16,679 nt of DNA from Candidatus Woesearchaeota archaeon (GTDB lineage: Archaea > Nanobdellota > Nanobdellia > Woesearchaeales > SM23-78): NCBI GenBank assembly GCA_011372335.1, contig DRSY01000049.1:1-16679 (forward strand). The letters are read 5' to 3'. Position numbers and translations under genes: made by a program. Shown in pieces: positions 12,677 to 16,679 of this stretch. Position 1 is the stretch's first letter. Each line of letters begins with the position of its first letter. The notes below the pieces were generated by a model that saw only the letters and a list, made by a program, of their open reading frames with translations, made no database searches and had not been told where the DNA came from.

Positions 12677-14596
12677 ATGTGTGGTATTGTTGGTTTTAAC
12701 TGGGAGGATAAGAGTCTTGCTCGTAGGATGAGCGAGGTGATTAAGCATAGAGGACCTGATGATAGTGCTTTTTTCACTGATAAAGGTTTAAGCCTGGGTA
12801 TGAGGCGGCTTAGTATTATTGATTTAACCAAAGGAATCTACCCTTTAACAAACGAGAGCAGAGATGTTTTCTTGGTATTTAACGGCGAGATATACAATTT
12901 TTATAAGCTTAGAAGGTTGCTAGAGGAGAAAGGTCATAGGTTTAGGACTGGGTGTGATGGTGAGGTCATTGTTCATGCTTATGAGGAGTATAAGGAGAAC
13001 TTCCTTAAGTTTTTGAATGGTATGTTCGCTCTTTGTCTTTATGATAGTAGGACTAAGGAGTTAATTCTTGCAAGGGATCGTGCGGGTATTAAGCCGTTGT
13101 ATTATTATTTTAGCAGAGGAAACCTTGTTTTTGCTAGTGAGATTAAGAGCATACTAGAAGTTAATAGTGTTAAGAGAGAGATTAATATCACTGCTCTTAA
13201 CCACTATTTTGCTCTTCGTTATAACCCTTGTTATGAAACCCTGTTCAGAGGGATAAAAAAGCTAGCTCCAGGTCATTTTATAAAATTTAGTTTAAGAGAG
13301 AAACGCTTGATTATTAGTAAGTACTGGGATATTAATCTTGAGAAGCAGAGTAACAAGAGCCTCGGATTCTTTGAAAAAAAGTTGTTTAGCTTACTAAAGG
13401 ACTCTGTTAGGAAGAGGCTTATAAGTGATGTGCCGCTAGGTGTTTATCTGAGTGGGGGTTTGGATAGCAGCTCGGTTGTCCTTATGATGAGTCTTATAAG
13501 AAGAGAGGAGAAGAGTGATGCTCCTATTCGTACTTATAGCGTGGGTTTTGCTCATGGAGAAAAGGTTAATGAAACGATTTATGCAAAGCAGATAAGTGAA
13601 TTCTTTAATACTGAGCACAAGGAGTTCATAATAGAACCTGATGTTGTTAAGCTTCTGCCTAGGATTGTATGGCATTGTGATGAGCCAATGGCTGATCCTG
13701 CTTTGATACCTGTTTATCTCCTATCAGAAGCTGCTAAGAAGACGTCTACTGTTATCCTCACAGGGGATGGTGGTGATGAGATGCTGGGAGGTTATGACCA
13801 GTATAAGTTCTTAAAAGCCACTTATCTCGCTAATAAGATTCCTTTTTTTAACATAGTCGGTCCTCTGATTAATAAGAGGATCCCTCTTAAAGTATGGGAT
13901 AGGTTTCACAAGCACAGTTCTGACCTTGGCAGAGCTGCTTATAGGCGGGGGAACATGGTTATCAAGGCGATGAAGGATAATAAGGCAAAGGCTTATTATG
14001 ACCTTATAGGTATGTTTGATGATGAGCAGAGGGAAGCGCTTGTTAAGAGTAAGTATTTTGAAAGGATTGATTACGATGTTATTAATAAAGAGTTCTTTAG
14101 TAAGAGAAAGGATTATATGAAGCAGTTACAATACTTTGATTTTAAGAAGCTGCTCGGCGAGGGCTTTTTGATGAAGACTGATAGGATGACTATGGCTATG
14201 AGTATAGAAGCACGAGTGCCGTTGCTTGATCATAGGCTTGTGGAATTGGTTTTCAGAATGCCGAGCAGCTATAAGCTCAGAGGGTTCCTCACCACCAAGT
14301 ACGTTTTTAGAAGGGCTCTTAGGAAACACTTGCCGCGCAACATTGTTGAGAGGAAGAAGCAGACGTTTCATGTGCCTATTGAGAACTGGCTTAATAACGA
14401 GTTAAAAGGCGTGGTTGATGATTTGTTGAATACAACCCGGCTTTTTAAAGAGAAAATCCTTAATCCTTACTATGTGAGGAAGATAAGGGAGAATTATGAT
14501 AAAGGCAAGTTGTTTTATGCTAGGCAGCTCTGGACTTTGATTAATTTTGAGCTCTGGCATAGGATGTTTATTCAGCGCGAAAAAGTAAGTTTATGA
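12677..14596 (+). CDS. asnB: Asparagine synthetase B (glutamine-hydrolysing)
   Basis: AsnB makes asparagine from aspartate, ATP and glutamine-derived ammonia. The N-terminal glutaminase domain starts with Cys2, the nucleophile exposed when Met1 is removed, and has HRGPDD (24-29), RRLSIIDL (43-50), NGEIYN (69-74) and ARDRAGIKPLYY (132-143). The synthetase domain has the pyrophosphate-binding loop SGGLDSSSV (259-267), then LTGDGGDEMLGGY and MTMAMSIEARVPLLDH. Its 639 residues place it among the longer archaeal and bacterial AsnB forms, some of which amidate sugars or peptides in surface-polymer clusters. The glycosyltransferase 40 nt downstream makes that possible, but plain asparagine synthesis is the simpler reading. 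It is divergent from the small kinase gene. Confidence 0.95.
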   Translation: MCGIVGFNWEDKSLARRMSEVIKHRGPDDSAFFTDKGLSLGMRRLSIIDLTKGIYPLTNESRDVFLVFNGEIYNFYKLRRLLEEKGHRFRTGCDGEVIVHAYEEYKENFLKFLNGMFALCLYDSRTKELILARDRAGIKPLYYYFSRGNLVFASEIKSILEVNSVKREINITALNHYFALRYNPCYETLFRGIKKLAPGHFIKFSLREKRLIISKYWDINLEKQSNKSLGFFEKKLFSLLKDSVRKRLISDVPLGVYLSGGLDSSSVVLMMSLIRREEKSDAPIRTYSVGFAHGEKVNETIYAKQISEFFNTEHKEFIIEPDVVKLLPRIVWHCDEPMADPALIPVYLLSEAAKKTSTVILTGDGGDEMLGGYDQYKFLKATYLANKIPFFNIVGPLINKRIPLKVWDRFHKHSSDLGRAAYRRGNMVIKAMKDNKAKAYYDLIGMFDDEQREALVKSKYFERIDYDVINKEFFSKRKDYMKQLQYFDFKKLLGEGFLMKTDRMTMAMSIEARVPLLDHRLVELVFRMPSSYKLRGFLTTKYVFRRALRKHLPRNIVERKKQTFHVPIENWLNNELKGVVDDLLNTTRLFKEKILNPYYVRKIRENYDKGKLFYARQLWTLINFELWHRMFIQREKVSL

Positions 14597-14636
14597 TAAA
14601 GAATTAGGAGTGATGAAGAAGGGGGAGAGTTGTAAG

Positions 14637-15347
14637 ATGAGAGGAGGCAAAGCAAAGAATCCTTATCCTAATAGGAGGACATGGATTGTTATTCCTGCTT
14701 ATAATGAGGAGAGAAGCATTGGGAGAGTGGTTGGAGAGTTGAGGAGAGCAGGGTATAATAACATCGTGGTAGTTGATGATGGCAGCACGGATAATACGTC
14801 TGTAGAGGCTGAGAAGCAGGGAGTGGTTGTGCTTAGGCATATGATTAATCGTGGTCAAGGAGCAGCGCTCAGAACAGGCACTGAGTACGCTCTGAAGCAC
14901 CGAGCTGAGTTCATTGTTCATTTTGATAGTGATGGGCAGCACAGAGTAGAGGACTTAGAAGCAATGCTTAGCCCTGTGATTAGAGGAGAGGTTGATGTTA
15001 CTCTTGGCTCAAGATTCTTAAGAAAAACAAGGATTCCTCTTAGCAGGAGGATACTATTAAAAGGCTCTGTTATTGTGCAATGGTTGTTTTATGGTGTTAG
15101 ACTTAGCGATGCTCATAATGGTTTCCGAGTGTTTAATAGGAGTGCTGCTCAGAGGGTGAGGATTGATTCTGATAGGATGGAGCATGCTTCTGAGATTGTG
15201 GAAAAGATTGTTAAGAAGAGGATTAAGTACAAGGAGGTCCCTGTTACTATTAGGTACACTGGTTATTCCATGAGGAAAGGAGAAGGGTCTGTGATAGGAG
15301 CTCTTAGGATTCTGTTTAAGATGTTGATCCGGAAGATAATGCGATAA
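14637..15347 (+). CDS. GT2 glycosyltransferase, dolichol-phosphate-mannose-synthase-like
   Basis: A soluble GT-A glycosyltransferase of about 236 residues. WIVIPAYNEE (16-25) is the nucleotide-binding start, VVDDGSTDNT (45-54) holds the first acidic motif, and HFDSDGQHR (95-103) holds the metal-binding D-x-D and acceptor motif. FLRKTRIP and DAHNGFRVFNR in the second half are typical of the dolichol-phosphate mannose/glucose synthase group. There is no membrane segment after the catalytic domain, as in the simplest members. It probably charges a polyprenyl phosphate with a sugar for protein or lipid glycosylation. I place the start at 14637, 9 nt after GGGGGAG (14621-14627); in-frame GTG 14610 and ATG 14613 are alternatives next to AGGAG. 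It is co-transcribed with asnB. Confidence 0.88.
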   Translation: MRGGKAKNPYPNRRTWIVIPAYNEERSIGRVVGELRRAGYNNIVVVDDGSTDNTSVEAEKQGVVVLRHMINRGQGAALRTGTEYALKHRAEFIVHFDSDGQHRVEDLEAMLSPVIRGEVDVTLGSRFLRKTRIPLSRRILLKGSVIVQWLFYGVRLSDAHNGFRVFNRSAAQRVRIDSDRMEHASEIVEKIVKKRIKYKEVPVTIRYTGYSMRKGEGSVIGALRILFKMLIRKIMR

Positions 15348-15399
15348 GCCCAACACCCCCTTGAGTCTTTCTGGTTATAAGAATTTCCTCTATAATCTT

Positions 15400-16485
15400 C
15401 TATAATAATGCTTTGAGGTGTTTTAACCCGTGTTTTATAATCCCCGGGTTCCTGGTCAGCAGGCTAAACAATAATTTGAATAAGTCATCTCTACTAGTCT
15501 CCCCTAAGACTTTCTTTGCTTGGTGGTTATCCAAGTTCTTGATTAGTTGATTCCAGTCCTTGCTGGTGAAGGAGTTCATTAACTGCCTTAGTTTGAGGTG
15601 TAGCCATAGGGAGGGGTAGAGGTGCAGGTAGATGCCAGCATTGTAGCTAAGGTTGTGTTTAAGGGCATAAGCAAGTATTTCTGCTGATATTAGTCCTGGA
15701 ATAATGCCTCCGCCGGTTGTTGCTTTTACAAAGCCAGCAGCATCTCCGACTAGGAAAACGTTCTTCTTACTGAACGCTGAGTAAGGGTTAAACAACGGGA
15801 TTAATCCGCCTTGCTTTGAGAGAATCCTGCCTTTATATTTCTTTAGCAAGTTCTTAAAGCACTCTTTTGGATTAGCCCGACTAGCAACTCCGACTCTCAG
15901 AGTGTTCTTGTTCTCAGGCACAGCCCAGCCAAAGCCTTGCTTAGAAGGATAAAAATCAATAATATTATTGTTCTTCTTCTTTATTACTGCTTGTAATCCA
16001 ACAAAGTATTCTCTATGCTTGATTAGTCCTGTGTTGTTAGCAACACTGCTTAAAGGACCGTCTGCTCCTATTAAGCAAGAGAATTCCTTTTTCTTTATTC
16101 TCCTGGATTTCAAGTCTTTTAGCAACACGTATGCTTTTGTTAATGAAGTGAACCTGTGGTTGAAAAAGAACTTGACTCCTTTTCTTCGAGCTTTATTATA
16201 GAAATATTCATCAAAGCGCGTTCTATTAATGATTAAGTCCGGTCTCCCCAGTCTTAGTTTAAGATGCTTGTTGTTAGGTGCGAATACGCGTACATTTTCA
16301 GCTTGGTTAATTACAAAATCATTTTTTTTAGGAATAAACCTGTATATGCCCTGTGTTACTATACCCGTGCATTGAACAGGAAGCCCCACCCGGGAGTGTT
16401 CCTCATACACTCTTACTTCGAAATCATCTGCTAACAGGCTTGCAAGGTAGCAACCAACAGGACCCCCGCCGATTATCGTAATCAT
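15400..16485 (-). CDS. Geranylgeranyl reductase family FAD enzyme
   Basis: Enzymes of this family use FAD to saturate the isoprenoid chains of archaeal ether lipids. The N-terminal Rossmann motif is IIGGGPVGCYLA (4-15), followed by an acidic strand end (YEEH, 27-30). LPVQCTGIV (35-43) carries the cysteine seen in the family active site. LIGADGPLSSVA (138-149) and VFLVGDAAGFVKATTGGGIIPG (about 243-264) are the two later FAD-binding motifs, the last being diagnostic. At 361 residues it is a little shorter than many archaeal members. The ATG lies about 29 nt after a TATA box (16510-16518). It ends with TAG, the only such stop among complete genes here. It converges on the asnB-glycosyltransferase operon. 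Substrate may be a membrane lipid or a polyprenol. Confidence 0.9.
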   Translation of the reverse strand: MITIIGGGPVGCYLASLLADDFEVRVYEEHSRVGLPVQCTGIVTQGIYRFIPKKNDFVINQAENVRVFAPNNKHLKLRLGRPDLIINRTRFDEYFYNKARRKGVKFFFNHRFTSLTKAYVLLKDLKSRRIKKKEFSCLIGADGPLSSVANNTGLIKHREYFVGLQAVIKKKNNNIIDFYPSKQGFGWAVPENKNTLRVGVASRANPKECFKNLLKKYKGRILSKQGGLIPLFNPYSAFSKKNVFLVGDAAGFVKATTGGGIIPGLISAEILAYALKHNLSYNAGIYLHLYPSLWLHLKLRQLMNSFTSKDWNQLIKNLDNHQAKKVLGETSRDDLFKLLFSLLTRNPGIIKHGLKHLKALL

Positions 16486-16509
16486 CAGTGAGTGGAGAAA
16501 AGAATAATG

Positions 16510-16518
16510 TTTAAAAAG
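16510..16518 (-). promoter_or_regulatory. TATA box of the geranylgeranyl reductase gene
   Basis: TTTTTAAAC on the minus strand is centred about 29 nt before the ATG at 16485, again nearly leaderless. Confidence 0.55.
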
Positions 16519-16679
16519 TTTGTTGAAATACTACTAGCAAAGACGAAGTATAAAAAAAAATTTTAGGAGACTTAATAAGAGTTAAGAGTTCATTGTTATT
16601 CATTTCTCAATCCAAAAAAATATTTTTATTATAACTGTGGGTTTTAAAGATTCAGTAGTTCTAGGGTTTTTTACTAAGC

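Noticed and set aside
16508-16567. 19-codon plus-strand frame encoding a basic, amphipathic peptide.
   Set aside because: It overlaps the reductase promoter, has no promoter or ribosome binding site of its own, and arises easily in AT-rich DNA.
1-16679. Search for CRISPR arrays, insertion sequences, integrases and attachment sites.
   Set aside because: No regularly spaced repeats or transposase or integrase motifs were seen. The two tRNA genes were checked for a duplicated 3' end and none was noticed by eye.

Overview
The window is archaeal. The signs are an ABCE1/Rli1 ribosome-recycling ATPase, a DUF99 protein, an archaeal-type TrmI, a geranylgeranyl-reductase-family enzyme of lipid metabolism, a KaiC/RAD55-like ATPase, two tRNA genes interrupted at non-canonical positions, and TATA boxes about 26-31 nt before many start codons, so that transcripts would be leaderless or nearly so. 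Genes are compact, AT-rich and often overlap. The mix of proteins resembles small-genome DPANN archaea such as Woesearchaeota; that placement is inferred, not proven by a marker here.

Left end (1-830). On the minus strand a 45-residue ribbon-helix-helix protein is translationally coupled (TAATG, strong internal Shine-Dalgarno) to a Hanks-type protein kinase that runs off the window, with a palindromic operator candidate beside the TATA box. On the plus strand is a 40-residue, cysteine-rich gene too short for usual gene finders. It matches the first iron-sulfur motif of archaeal ABCE1 and has its own leaderless promoter.

ABCE1 (831-2567) has both ATPase halves intact, but its ferredoxin-like domain has lost exactly the four cysteines that would hold one [4Fe-4S] cluster and kept exactly the four that hold the other. 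With the upstream mini-gene carrying the lost motif, this is the most unusual feature in the window.

Middle (2637-7756). An autoinhibited Fic protein overlaps a DUF1461 membrane protein; then come a winged-helix regulator and a divergent small basic protein. A minus-strand transcript reads tRNA-Cys, trmI and a DUF99 gene. The tRNA-Cys is interrupted in its T-loop by a 49-nt intron with a near-canonical bulge-helix-bulge, one base past A58, the residue class methylated by the TrmI encoded 13 nt downstream. A dihydrouridine synthase and a tRNA-Arg(UCU) with a 16-nt D-loop insertion follow, so 6.3-7.8 kb is largely tRNA genes and tRNA modification.

Right half (7860-16679). It holds a multi-spanning MFS-like membrane protein with a soluble N-terminal domain, a beta-propeller of PQQ/FG-GAP-like blades without a signal peptide, a KaiC-like ATPase with a TTG start, and a small atypical kinase divergent from asparagine synthetase B. 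A dolichol-phosphate-mannose-synthase-like glycosyltransferase lies in the asnB operon, and a geranylgeranyl reductase converges on it. The last 190 bases hold no gene I can support.
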